From Anticarsia gemmatalis (taxonomy: Eukaryota > Arthropoda > Insecta > Lepidoptera > Erebidae), in contig NC_134756.1 of the NCBI RefSeq assembly GCF_050436995.1, positions 1-64,000 on the forward strand: a DNA stretch of 64,000 bases. The letters are read 5' to 3'. This document shows positions 1 through 11,600 of this stretch, one piece after another (positions within the stretch are counted from its first letter, which is position 1; each line of letters begins with the position of its first letter). The notes under the pieces were generated by a model, which was not told where the DNA came from, did not search any database, and was given only the letters and a program-made list of their open reading frames with translations. Made by a program: the position numbers and the translations under genes.

Positions 1-845
1 AACCTAACCTAACCTAACCTAACCTAACCTAACCTAACCTAACCTAACCTAACCTAACCTAACCTAACCTAACCTAACCTAACCTAACCTAACCTAACCT
101 AACCTAACCTAACCTAACCTAACCTAACCTAACCTAACCTAACCTAACCTAACCTAACCTAACCTAACCTAACCTAACCTAACCTAACCTAACCTAACCT
201 AACCTAACCTAACCTAACCTAACCTAACCTAACCTAACCTAACCTAACCTAACCTAACCTAACCTAACCTAACCTAACCTAACCTAACCTAACCTAACCT
301 AACCTAACCTAACCTAACCTAACCTAACCTAACCTAACCTAACCTAACCTAACCTAACCTAACCTAACCTAACCTAACCTAACCTAACCTAACCTAACCT
401 AACCTAACCTAACCTAACCTAACCTAACCTAACCTAACCTAACCTAACCTAACCTAACCTAACCTAACCTAACCTAACCTAACCTAACCTAACCTAACCT
501 AACCTAACCTAACCTAACCTAACCTAACCTAACCTAACCTAACCTAACCTAACCTAACCTAACCTAACCTAACCTAACCTAACCTAACCTAACCTAACCT
601 AACCTAACCTAACCTAACCTAACCTAACCTAACCTAACCTAACCTAACCTAACCTAACCTAACCTAACCTAACCTAACCTAACCTAACCTAACCTAACCT
701 AACCTAACCTAACCTAACCTAACCTAACCTAACCTAACCTAACCTAACCTAACCTAACCTAACCTAACCTAACCTAACCTAACCTAACCTAACCTAACCT
801 AACCTAACCTAACCTAACCTAACCTAACCTAACCTAACCTAACCT
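1..845. repeat. Telomere repeat array, distal block
   Basis: Uninterrupted (AACCT)n from the first base, equal to TTAGG on the minus strand. TTAGG is the canonical insect telomere repeat. With the C-rich strand reading inward, the chromosome tip lies at or beyond position 1. No variant units were seen by eye in this block. It ends where a T run begins. Confidence 0.98.
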
Positions 846-1770
846 TTTTTTTTTTTTTAACTCGGTTAATGCATGAAATTGCATCCCCAGCGCCCGGGGG
901 AGCGCTGGGGTATGTGGGGCTCTCCGAACCAGAAGGGCTAGGCCTACCCACTAAACCACCGAGGTGTTGCCTCCTCCTCGCCGCATAGTGCCGAGGCCAC
1001 GGGAACGCTTTTAAGCACACATCCGCGACCCCGACGCGGCCGTCCACGCGTGGACTCCTCCACAGTGTGGGACGACACCCCAACACACGGATGCCGTCCC
1101 CCCACTATGCCCCCTTGTGCAATGGCCAGCAAACTCCCCCGAGTTCACCAGCCAGGGGGCCTTCGGAAGCCGGGACAGGCCACGCGCAGATGCGCAGCAT
1201 GTCCCGGCCGCCGGCGGCGGAAGATGTGTAGGCCGCCGCCACCTCCTCTCCGGCCACTGAGCCCAAGAGCAGCGGTCCGCCCACTCCAGCTGCCCAGCAG
1301 CCAAGGCCACTGACCCAAGAGCGGAGCGTCCCACGCTCCGACTCCAGCTGCCCCGTGACCCTAGCCACCGAACCCAAGAGCGGCAGTCCGCCCGCTACTA
1401 CTCCAGCTGCCCAGCGGCCCCACCACCAGCCGCCATGGGTTAAGAGCCGGGTCCGACCGCCCGACCCCCGGCTCCCCACGGCAGCCCCCCTGTTGCCGCA
1501 TCACGCGGTGCGGCCCCGCCCAGTCGCGGAGGATAGGGTTTAGCGACCTCCCTTCCCCCGCGACTAGCCTCTCCTAAACCGGCCAGGCTTACGTCGCCTA
1601 GGCCCAGCCGGCCGGCCGCTTTGGTCCCCCGGGTTGGTGCGGTACCACCCAGACAGGGAAGCGGCCTCTCCACTGGGTCCCTCTTGGTTCACCGCAACCG
1701 AATCCTCGGACTCAAGGTTGCGGCTACTAAGCCCCCCCACCACAGCAAGGTGGAGACCCGTCGGGGGGGG
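846..1770 (-). mobile_element. Non-LTR retroelement inserted in telomere repeats (TRAS/SART-like by target)
   Basis: The element is flanked on both sides by (AACCT)n. A T run at 845-858 is its poly(A) tail on the minus strand, so its 3' end faces the chromosome tip. The body is very GC-rich and ends at 1763-1770 in a run of eight G's, directly followed by AACCT. R1-clade telomere-specific LINEs of the TRAS and SART families insert this way in Lepidoptera; family assignment here is inferred from target and tail only. No reverse transcriptase or endonuclease coding is visible in the 0.9 kb. Positions about 1251-1430 hold three diverged tandem units of about 60 bp. A second copy with the same two ends lies at 27025-27839, which argues for a defined non-autonomous unit and not random 5' truncation. 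Confidence 0.8.
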
Positions 1771-2439
1771 AACCTAACCTAACCTAACCTAACCTAACCT
1801 AACCTAACCTAACCTAACCTAACCTAACCTAACCTAACCTAACCTAACCTAACCTAACCTAACCTAACCTAACCTAACCTAACCTAACCTAACCTAACCT
1901 AACCTAACCTAACCTAACCTAACCTAACCTAACCTAACCTAACCTAACCTAACCTAACCTAACCTAACCTAACCTAACCTAACCTAACCTAACCTAACCT
2001 AACCTAACCTAACCTAACCTAACCTAACCTAACCTAACCTAACCTAACCTAACCTAACCTAACCTAACCTAACCTAACCTAACCTAACCTAACCTAACCT
2101 AACCTAACCTAACCTAACCTAACCTAACCTAACCTAACCTAACCTAACCTAACCTAACCTAACCTAACCTAACCTAACCTAACCTAACCTAACCTAACCT
2201 AACCTAACCTAACCTAACCTAACCTAACCTAACCTAACCTAACCTAACCTAACCTAACCTAACCTAACCTAACCTAACCTAACCTAACCTAACCTAACCT
2301 AACCTAACCTAACCTAACCTAACCTAACCTAACCTAACCTAACCTAACCTAACCTAACCTAACCTAACCTAACCTAACCTAACCTAACCTAACCTAACCT
2401 AACCTAACCTAACCTAACCTAACCTAACCTAACCTAACC
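1771..2439. repeat. Telomere repeat array, proximal block
   Basis: (AACCT)n continues in phase after the retroelement and stops at AACCG (2436-2440). This is the telomere to subtelomere boundary. 2440-2571 is unique-looking sequence in which I see no feature. Confidence 0.97.
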
Positions 2440-2571
2440 GTCCTTTACACAGGTCGCTTGTCACACCTTTTTGCCATCAGAATCACACTTCTTTCCCTCC
2501 ACCACAAGGATTCGCTCATAAATCATTCATCGATGGATGATAATTTGGTTCCATTATAATTTACGGAATCG

Positions 2572-2624
2572 ATTACGGAATCGTATACAAATACTGATAC
2601 GGATTCGGATACTGATTCAAAAGT

Positions 2625-2661
<37 letters not shown>

Positions 2662-3440
2662 TCGAATTGTGATGATGATGATTCGGATTCGAATTTGGAT
2701 TCAGACATGGATTTGGTTTTGGATTCATTTTCGGATTCGGATACTTATTCGGATTTGAATTCGGATTTTATTCATAGTTGGATTTTGATTCGGATTCGGA
2801 TTCAGATACGGATTCGGTTGCGGATTCGGATTCGGATTCGGATACGGATACGGATTCGGATAAGGATTCAGATACGGATTCGGTTGCGGATTCGGATACT
2901 GATTCGGATACGGATTCGGATAAGGATACGGATTTGGATTCGGATACGGATTCGGATACGGATTCGGATTCGGATACTGATTCGGATACGGATTCGGATA
3001 CGGATTTGGATACGGATTTTGATAGTGATTCGGATTCGGATTCGGATTCGCATTCGGATTCGGATACGGATTCGGATACGGATTCGGATATGGATTCGGA
3101 TTTGGATACGGATTCGGATACGGATTCGGATACGGATTCGGATTCGGATTTGGATACGGATTTGGATACGGATTCGGATACTGATTTTGATACGGATTCG
3201 GATACGGATTCGGATTCGGATACGGATTTGGATACGGATTCGGATTTGTGTGTCCGTTCGGAAACGGAATCAGATATGGATTTGGATTCGGATGTGGTTT
3301 CGGATTTGGTTCCGGATCCGGATTCTGGTACTGATTGGGATATGGATTCAGATTTGGATAAGGAATCGGATTAGGATTGGGATACGGATTCGGATAAGGA
3401 ATCGGATTAGGATTCTGATTCAGACTCGTTTCGGTTTCAA
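2572..3440. repeat. Subtelomeric hexamer array, (GGATTC/GGATAC)n
   Basis: Degenerate 6-bp units alternating GATTCG and GATACG, interrupted near 2626-2659 by a T run. Because 6 is a multiple of 3, several frames stay open on both strands and read as Ser-Asp/Thr-Asp, Ile-Arg and similar dipeptide repeats. There is no start context, splice site or third-position pattern, so I treat this as satellite-like DNA and not a gene. It is rich in CpG. A further T run lies at 3491-3507. Confidence 0.9.
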
Positions 3441-3749
3441 ATTATGACTCGAAGAAAATTACTTTTATTCGTTTGGTTCGATTCGTTTATTTTTTTTTTT
3501 TTTTTTTGTTAATTTCAATATTTTTTTATTTTCATTTTGAACTATAATTCTTACAAGGCTTAAATGTCAAGGCATAATTTGATGTAAGAGAGATATTATA
3601 AGATTTCTGTTAGTTATTATATTATTTTAGAGAGTCATCATATCATTCCAGGGAGATGTTATAAAATTTCAGGAAAATGTTATAGGATTTCAGGAAGTTA
3701 ATACAAATGTAATTTCAAGGAGATGTAACAAGATTTCAGGGAGATGTTA

Positions 3750-4200
3750 TGTACATTCATTTCGTTCATTTTGTTCATTTCGTTCATTTTGTTCATTCAT
3801 TTCGTTCATTCATTTCGTTCATTCATTTCGTTCACTCATTTCGTTCACTTATTTCGTTCATTCATTTCGTTCATTCATTTCGTTCATTCATTTCGTTTAT
3901 TTATTTCGTTCATTCATTTCGTTCATTCATTTCGTTCATTCATTTCGTTCATTCATTTCGTTCATTCATTTCGTCAATTCATTTCGTTCATTTCGTTCAT
4001 TTCATTCATTTCGTTCATTTCGTTCATTTCGTTCATTTCGTTCATTTCGTTCATTTCGTTCATTTCGTTCATTTCGTTCATTTCGTTCATTTCATTCATT
4101 TCATTCATTCATATTACACTTATATCAGTTTTTTTTTCTTCTTTCGTTCACTTCGTTCATTTCGTTCCATTCGTTCACTTTGTGCACTTCGTTCATTTGT
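3750..4200. repeat. TTCGTTCAT minisatellite
   Basis: Tandem units on the theme TTCGTTCAT (9 bp) and TTCGTTCATTCAT (13 bp). The longer unit dominates to about 3980 and the shorter one from there to about 4110, then the array decays. The frames it leaves open are low-complexity Phe/Ile/His/Ser strings and are not credible proteins. 3510-3749 between the two arrays is AT-rich, with short repeats of the type AGGGAGATGTTATAA. Confidence 0.9.
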
Positions 4201-4254
4201 TTGTCGTCGTTCGGTTTTTTTTTTTTAATGTTCGTATGTTTCGATTTTAGGATG

Positions 4255-4595
4255 ATGGCGTATTTGTACATAAGATATTTGACGTCTGGATGTTCGATGG
4301 TTGAATGAGTTTGGGGATACTCGGATATTGCGGCTAGTCAAATATCTATTCATTTGGATATTCACAGAAGTTTGTATATTAGGGGGTTCGAATATTCAGA
4401 TGTTTGGGTGTAGGTGTGGTATTGTTGTGGTACGCGGAAGTACCAATACTCGGTTATTGTTTGTGTATTCGGATGATCAGATGTTCGTATGTTAACGTGT
4501 TCTCGTGTTTGAACGTTCAGATGCTCGGACACTCGAGTGTTGGAATTTTCAGATGTTTCGATATTCGGGCATTCAAATGTTAGATACATTTAAAC
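4255..4595. repeat. Degenerate TTCGGATGTT-type repeat
   Basis: Irregular copies of a motif such as ATATTCGGATGTTCG occur every 15-30 bases. They look like a decayed tandem array related in composition to the neighbouring hexamer block. No gene signal. Confidence 0.6.
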
Positions 4596-5779
4596 CTTAT
4601 TCTCACGACATAAGGTTTATATTGGTAAGGTCCCGTTAAACATACGATAGTGAAAGAAAACTGCTAGATTCCATTTATACTTGTCCCCTATGTCTGATGC
4701 GATAAGGTTGATTTTGGAGGTGGTTAGTGATAGCGGCGTGTACACACGTACAGCAAATAAAGTAAGTTCCAGCTAATAAAGTTCCCTTATCAAATAGCGG
4801 GACGTGCTTAGACAATTAGACATGCCTCGTGACGTCACACAGCGCCGCGCTCTTCTCCCGACAACAAGTTGGCGACAGACACATAATTATGTATCCATAC
4901 CCATCCTTAATGAAATGGACTATAATTCGTGAGAGTCGATTATAGAGTACGATTGCGGTTATAATGTAGTCGATCTCGATAATCGATAAAAACTTTGAAC
5001 TAGGTACTTATTAACGATATTAATTTTCGCTTGAGTGAATAAATAATGTTTTAAGGTAGTATTATACTATTCATACATTTATTCGCAATCTGTTTCGATT
5101 GACGAACAGGAAGATACAAACCAAACAACGACGTGATTCACAAGATGGCCGAAACGATTTTTTTTTTTGACAATCACTACCCTACCTTTCAATCTCTAGT
5201 ATTGAACGTTTCGTTTCATGCATTTAATTTTAGGTTATTGTTTTTCTATGCCTTTTTTCATTTATTTAATATGTAAAACGCATGTTTTATATATGATTTG
5301 AACATAATCAAGCGTTATTGTTAGCTTCTGAGATTAATTAGACATTAAAAAATATATTTATTTATCTGATTTGTTGAAAATAGTATGAGTGTATTCTATC
5401 TATTCTAAATGAAATAGACTTTAACAATAGGTACCTAGGTACCTAATTTAATTTAAAAAATGTTTAGGTACCTATCTTTGTTTTTTGTTGCCATACAGAT
5501 AAAATTCGTTTAATTTAAAATTTAGCCAAACTTTTGTCCACAATATTTCTGCGATCGACAAAATGTTTATTACTACCGTAAATAATTGTAGGTATCATTT
5601 GGCAAGTTCGAAATAAATGATTATGATTATGAAAAAGGGACAGACGCCTCGATGGTGGCTATCTCTCTCATCTCGTTTTGCCTCTGTTAAAATTCATTTC
5701 CCAAAGTAAACCTTATGATTTCTATTATTGTGATAATACTTTGAGAGTGCTCCTGCTCAGTCCTGTTAGTATAATACGT
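4596..5779. other. Intergenic, no gene recognised
   Basis: AT-rich sequence without a long open frame or recognisable repeat. It has short GTACCTAGGTACC-like runs near 5430-5480, common in lepidopteran intergenic DNA. I see nothing coding here. Confidence 0.6.
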
Positions 5780-6089
5780 AGGGTTGCCATCTTTAAAATT
5801 TAGAAAACCGGATAAGATACGTGAAAACCCCGGATTTTAGAGTCCGAAAGCCGTACATGTCAACAAGAAGAGCAACCGCGACGGGAGGAGTGGGGGAACG
5901 CTGAATATACTTGGTTCGTCGGTTGATCGTGGTGTGCGAGCGTAGTGCGTGTCTCGCAGGCGGCCCAATTTTTTATATTTATTAATTTTTTAAAACCCGG
6001 TCTACAAATGAAACCTTCCTCGGACGCTCCCCGGATGCCCTCTAAACTAGGACAAATCCAGGGAAACCCGGACGGATGGCAACCCTTAC
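5780..6089. mobile_element. MITE-like element with terminal inverted repeats
   Basis: The 12-bp end AGGGTTGCCATC (5780-5791) is matched by its exact reverse complement at 6075-6086. The 7-bp string AATACGT flanks both sides (5773-5779 and 6090-6096), consistent with a target-site duplication if the element runs to 6089. Internally it carries GC-rich segments and no plausible protein. The superfamily is not clear from these ends. Confidence 0.55.
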
Positions 6090-6704
6090 AATACGTCCAT
6101 GCGTCCATGTCATTGACATTAGCGATTAGCGTTCAAAATATTAGGTACATAAAGAGACGACGTTATGTTGTTGCTTGTCATTGTTATATTTAATAATTAC
6201 ATTTGAGTATTTTGAGTTGTAGTTGTTGTTCGGAGGGAGATCATAATATCATGACTAAAATAATCCACCATCCTGTCACTATGATCAATCTTACAATTAT
6301 TATTAAACTCGTCAGGACTCGACAAATTATTAAATAATCTATCAAATACGGTCTTAAACGGTGTGTCAGCGAGATCATCAAATTATTATTTTTAAAAGTT
6401 ATCTTTGCGTTACGCTAAACAGTATGATAACAACTGTATTGTCAAAACGTGTGATATATTGTAATAAATGATAAGAGTGATAATAGCGCCGATCTCGGGT
6501 GGCCTGTGACCGTTGACACTCAAGTAACCAAGTAACTGAGCGCGATCGAGTGAAGTGGCCACTGCAGCAAGTCGGCAGTGTACCTACTCGTTCCTTACTT
6601 ACTACTGTAATATAATAGTGTTAGTAGTAGTAGATCAGTTGGCGGTTCGTCGGCGCGAGCGCATCGCAGATTATCAATAATATTGCACATAGTGGTTCAA
6701 CAAT
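6090..6704. other. 5' flank and probable 5' UTR of the aldehyde-dehydrogenase-like gene
   Basis: No gene in the first 400 bases. Composition shifts to CpG-richer sequence around 6560-6670 just before the start codon, as expected for a promoter and 5' UTR. I see no TATA box at a convincing distance. Confidence 0.4.
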
Positions 6705-9700
6705 ATGGAGCTGGAGTTTGATGTAGTGACGGTGGACACGAGTCTCGCCGAGGTAAGACTGACCGAGTACATTCAGTGATAACACTGTTACCAACTGTGA
6801 GCAGTGGCGTCTCTCTATGTGTGTAGACCATGCCCACCATGTGCCTCATATTATTATTAGGGAACATGATATTGTTAAGATAACACAGTCTGATATATGT
6901 GTTATTTTTTTAAGTACTTTTTGCTTGATGTAGTATTTACAATGGAGACAATCACTGATGTACATTTTATTAGTAATTGCTATAAAGTGAGGATACTACA
7001 CAAAAGGGGGAAAAACAAGACAAAGGAGTGACATAGAAGCCTGGTGGTAACATAATATGTAGGTTTTGACTGTTCAAGTCTCTCTGTTTGTGTTGTGTCA
7101 TGTGTATGCCTGACATCCACACACCGTATGTAAGTGTATAGAGTACTGTGACACTTACACAGTGTGTTGGAAGGAACACATAGACATGACACGACATCAC
7201 ATGTGGGCTCTGTGCTGCTGTCTCAGTGTCTCAGTGTATTACAGCGGGTGGTTTTGAGCAGAAGCTTCAACAAGTTAGATGCCAGGCGTAACTGCAGCAT
7301 TCACAGATATTCTTTTATAACATTTAACATTGTCATATTATCAATACAGGCAAAGCATATCTCCAGTTAAGTTTATTACTAACTTAGTGTTGTGTTATAT
7401 AACAATGTTGTACAATTCTGTGAATAATTTTGAGTAAATAAAGTGATGCATTTCTTTCAGGATTATTTACAAAAATCAAAATTATGTGAAGTATATGAAG
7501 CAGTTGGGTCACATAACACTTACTTTGATGGAGAAAACTTTGTGAATAATGTGGAAGATACAGAATATAACATGTCTCCTGCGAGCAGGGATGAAGACTC
7601 AGTCAAGGATATTGACTTGAAACTCATTGATTTGGCTGACCAATTGAAACGCAATATCAAATTGTTTGCACAACTAGACTATCTCAGTAGAAAGATTCCC
7701 CTTGAAGACACTGAAACTCAAGTGCACATCATAATTCAACAAATGCACCATATGTCACAGCAGTGTGACATCACCTTGACGGGTGAGTACAACTAGGCTC
7801 TCAGTACCCTTCAGCACTGCAGCACTGGGCACACTGCTCATACAATTATGTGTCGTTAATCTCATATAATGCAACATAATATCAAGTTTTTGTATGACAT
7901 GACAAAATAACAAATATAAGTACTTAGGTACACGTCTGTTATTCTATAAAACATACATAGGTACTCATATGTTGGTTATTCTGTCATTCTAAAACTTCAA
8001 AGATTTAAATGAAATTCAGGGTGATCATTTTCTAACATAGATGAGAAAGGAAAATCCCACTCGAAAGTGGTGATTATATTGAATGTTGTCAGTGTTGTGA
8101 CACGCTCGGTGGGTAGTGGGGTAGTGGGGTAGTGGGGTCGAGCGGCGTAGTGAGTTTAGTGAGTGTGCCGGCAGGCGTGGAGGTGGTGGCGTGGCGCGCG
8201 CTGGGCGCCGCGTCGCCGCTGCTGGCGCTGGGGCACGCGGCGCGCCTGCTGCTGCTGGCGGGCCGCTGCGGGCTGCGCGCCGCGCGCCTCGCCGCGCCCG
8301 TGTGCCACCTGTTCGCCGCGCTGTGCCGCCGCGCGGGGTCAGTCACCTCTCACACCTCTCACACCTCTCACGCAGAGAGTCTCATTCATCCTTTCATCTC
8401 TAGAGCCGAACGTATCACTGAGTGTAGTTCGATCCACTCACACCATGTATCTTGACATTTGCCAATCATGGCTAGTAATCTGAGGGGGTTCGTATGGTGA
8501 AGGTGGCCGCCACGGCATCCTTTTCGTCGATTGACGTGGGTTCGATTACATAACCAAGGAATAGGTGATAAATGACTCCACAAATACTTCTCAGGATCCA
8601 TCAGCTCCGTGAGGGTCTGGCCAGCCACTGTATGTAACTCACCAGCACTGCGCCTTCAGTCTTAGCACAATACAAGTAGGACCAGTCCGTCCAGCACGCG
8701 ACACATAATAATAATGAATGTCTAGCCGATATCCCGCTACAGCGGTCAGTTTCATTAAAATTGGCCAGAGGTACAGGACTTTGTTTATGGTGTCCAAGTG
8801 TGTGTACAATACACATGTAAACTTCTATTCCTTCACTCTCATGGCCCGGTGGGACGCATAACCGACACGACCTGTGAAAGATCTGCAGGACTCACAAGTC
8901 AGCAGGAAGTCAGCACAGGACTGACGGCTTTACGTGCTCTCCGGGGCACGGAGGTCTACAACCTCAACTTCCTAAGTCCGGGCAATTTCGGAGAAATTCT
9001 TAACACGAAATTTCAGAAAAGACTTTTTGGCCCGACCTGGGATTCGAACCCGAGACCTCTTGCGCGGCAGTCGTATACACTACCGACCGCGCCACAGAGG
9101 CAGACGCGCGACATGTATTGATTGATCTCTCACCGCTTTGCATTATTTGATCTTGAACTAACGCAAAGTTCTAATAACAATTTGCAGGTTGAACGTCACA
9201 GTACACTTCGTGGAGGAGCTGGATCAGCCGGCGGACGGTAAGCGGTGGATATGACGTTTAGTTCTCTGTAAGCAATGAGCAGTGTACAGTGTGTCTGACG
9301 CGCCGTGTTGTGTCGCAGACGAGGTGCCGGCGGGCGCCGTGGGCGTGGTGTGCGGCCTCGCCGACGTCGAGTCCGCCGCCGACGCGCTGCGAGCCTCCTC
9401 GTCCCACGTGCGTACACCGCGCTACACTCCACGACACTCGACCACACTCGACTACTCGCCACCGCGGCGGACACGCTTTCGCTAACGGAACACGTTTACG
9501 CCGCAGGTGCCGTGGAAACTGCGCAGAGTACTAGTGCAAGAGAACGTTTTCGAGCAATTTAAACGAGCGGTCGCACGGAGAGGGCCCCCGGGCGTCGCGG
9601 GCCGCGCCTTCTACGCGGAAGGCGACGGGGAGGAGAGGACGGGGGGCGAGGCGGGCGAGGCGGAGCGCGTGCCCGTCGAGGCCTACCGCAGCGACAAGGA

Positions 9701-10370
9701 GGCGCTGGCGCTGCTGCGCCGCCTCGCGCCGCACTACGTGTCGCTGTGGGCCGCCGACGTGGCGCGGGTCAACCTGTTCGCGCACGGGCTCGCCGCGCCC
9801 GTCGTCTGGGTCAACGGCTACGGCGTCTTCGGCGGCCCGCCCGAGCTGTCCGAGGCGATCTACTCGGGCGCCGCGCCGCTGCGCCCCGTCGCCGTGCGCC
9901 TGGACGCGGGCGCGGCGGCCGAGCTGCGCGCGCTGCGGGAGCGCTGGCTGCGCCTGGACGCGGCCGAGAGGCGCGCCAGGCTGGGCGCGGCGCTGGCGGG
10001 CGCGGCGGGGGAGGGGGCGGGGCGCGCGGCGCGGCGGGCGCGGGCCCCGGGCGCCGCGCTGCAGGCGGGCGCGCGCGGCGTGGCGCTGGGCGTGGAGGCG
10101 CCGAGCGCCGCGGTGTTCGCGCTGGAGCGCGGCGCGGCGTGGGAGCTGGCGGCGCCGCTGCTGGGCGGGGCGGCGCTGGTGGCGGGCGCGCCGCTGGCGG
10201 CGGCGGCGGCGGCGCTGCGGGAGGCGGGCGCGCCGGTGCTGAGCGCGGCGGCGGGCGGCGGCGAGCCGGCGCTGCTGCGGCGCTACGAGCGGACGGGCGC
10301 GGCGGGCTTCGACGTCGCTCGCACTCTTCGAGTGATTTGGACGAGTTCGGAAACTATCTTCGCTAACTGA
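6705..10370 (+). CDS. Degenerate aldehyde-dehydrogenase-like protein, six exons
   Basis: Proposed exons 6705-6752, 7461-7782, 8175-8337, 9188-9237, 9319-9407 and 9507-10370. All introns are GT-AG and all phases match, giving 511 residues, the usual ALDH length. Residues about 60-110 (DLADQLKRNIKLFAQLDYLS, then IPLED) fit the ALDH helix before the Rossmann region. 124-178 fit the segment that normally reads GVVGxxxPWNFP. 196-250 align with the segment around the catalytic Cys up to VLVQENVFEQF, but the Cys loop itself is missing. VWVNGYGVFGG (324-334) is the conserved C-terminal ALDH motif. About 355-511 looks like the start of a second ALDH module, recalling ALDH16A1. I infer a non-catalytic ALDH paralogue. 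Exons 1-2 are AT-rich; exons 3-6 are extremely GC-rich and Ala/Arg-rich. An ATTAAA at 10524-10529 may be the polyadenylation signal. Exon joins are by eye. Confidence 0.68.
8838..9106 (-). mobile_element. tRNA-headed SINE in intron 3
   Basis: On the minus strand the head carries a B-box-like GGTTCGAATCCC (within 9040-9055) and an A-box-like region (9070-9105), as in tRNA-derived SINEs. The body downstream contains the phrase TGGCCCGGTGGGACG (reads on plus near 8841), which I recognise as a frequent lepidopteran dispersed repeat. It is not a functional tRNA: no cloverleaf closes around the B box. Confidence 0.6.
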
Positions 10371-10651
10371 GCGCGTCGTCTTCGTTGAACGACGTTCGGA
10401 GCGCCGCCTCGAGTGTTACGCGAGAGACGTCGCCGGTACTGGGTAGCTTTTGGTAATGAACCTTTGTAGACGATTAAATGTACAATTTCAGTACTCGATA
10501 GCTTTACCTGCGTGATGCGTCGTATTAAAGTTATCAGATCTTGACAATTTTATTTACATCACAGAAACCGTAATATCTCGATCTACTTTTTATGTTACTC
10601 AAACAATAATTTTATTAAAATGGTGAGAAAAACAATTAACACAGTAATTCA

Positions 10652-10682
10652 TCCATACTAATATTATAAATGCGAAAGTAAC

Positions 10683-10713
<31 letters not shown>

Positions 10714-11020
10714 GCTACTCAATCACGCCTAAACTACTGAACCAATTTGCATGAAATTTGGTATGGAGATATTTTGATACCCGAGAAAGGACATAGGCTA
10801 CTTTTTACCCCGGGAAAATGACGCATTACCCGGGAAAATTCAGGTGGCGAACGAAGTCGCGGATAATCAATATTATAATGACATTCAATTAACAAAAGTC
10901 CGTTGTCATGGCAACTGTATTAATGGCGGATATGCCTTAGCGCGACTTCGTTATATTAAGAGATATAAATAATTTTGAGAATATTTTTCGCGAAAAAAAA
11001 GCATATTTTGTTGTTAAGGA
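10652..11020 (+). mobile_element. Helitron-like repeat, GTCT-microsatellite type (Lep1-like)
   Basis: Begins A|TCCATACTAATATTATAAA followed by TGCGAAAG and (GTCT)n at about 10685-10712, then a conserved body. The same body occurs in minus orientation at 29504-30022 and 30097-30597. Helitrons start with TC and insert between A and T; the 3' CTAG end is not obvious in this copy. Confidence 0.6.
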
Positions 11021-11249
11021 ATAATTAAGCTTTGTATTAGTAAAAAAAATCGTAAAATAAATTAGTAGTTTTAGAGAAAACCCCACAAACGTATCATACA
11101 AAGTTTTTACTAACTTAAATGCAACATTCTATAAAGAGCTGTGTTAAAAAAACTGTTAGACTACATGTCATTCCTCATGATTATTTCTTTCAAACTATCT
11201 TCACACAAGAACTATTGAAAAACTTTGATGAAATTTGGTAGACTAAAGT

Positions 11250-11600
11250 TTGTGAGTATATATGTATGGATTTTTGTTACTCTTCACGCATATACTACTC
11301 AACAGATTAGGATGAAATTTAGTATATAGGTAGCTGAAGACCCAGAATAACACATAGGCTTTTTACCCCGGAGTTCCCGAGGGATCAGGATTTACACGGG
11401 AAGGGTTTCCACGCGGACGAAGTCGCGGGTGGCCTCTAGTAATATTATAAATGCGAAAGTAACTCTGTCTGTCTGTCTGTCTGCTACTCAATCACGCCTA
11501 AACTACTGAACCAATTTGCATGAAATTTGGTATGGAGATATTTTGATACCCGAGAAAGGACATAGGCTACTTTTTACCCGGGGAAAATATCTCATTACCA
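11250..11600 (+). mobile_element. Two abutting Helitron-like fragments
   Basis: The first fragment ends in GTCGCGGGTGGCCTCTAG|T near 11439, a typical Helitron 3' end. The second starts immediately at 11441 with AATATTATAAATGCGAAAG, carries (GTCT)n and decays by about 11600. Both share the phrase 'pre-CATAGGCTACTTTTTACC' seen in the other copies. 11021-11249 between this and the previous copy is AT-rich without a feature. Confidence 0.55.

Noticed and set aside
829..1673. Several open frames on both strands in the telomeric element
   Set aside because: High GC lowers stop frequency in all frames; no frame is conserved between the two copies of the element.
2695..3447. Long open frames of Ile-Arg or Ser-Asp/Thr-Asp dipeptides on both strands
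   Set aside because: They arise from a 6-bp tandem repeat that cannot create stops in several frames; no gene structure or start context.
3744..4250. Phe-Ile-Ser/His-Phe-Val repeat protein
   Set aside because: Product of the TTCGTTCAT minisatellite; changes of unit length shift the frame and the repeats are non-coding in character.
9030..9106. tRNA gene
   Set aside because: Only A- and B-box-like segments remain within a dispersed repeat; no acceptor stem pairing. The same applies at 16560-16605 and 62830-62912.
9531..10366. Alternative Gly/Arg/Ala-rich frames over the last ALDH-like exon
   Set aside because: Shadows caused by extreme GC; the chosen frame continues the splice phase and contains ALDH motifs.
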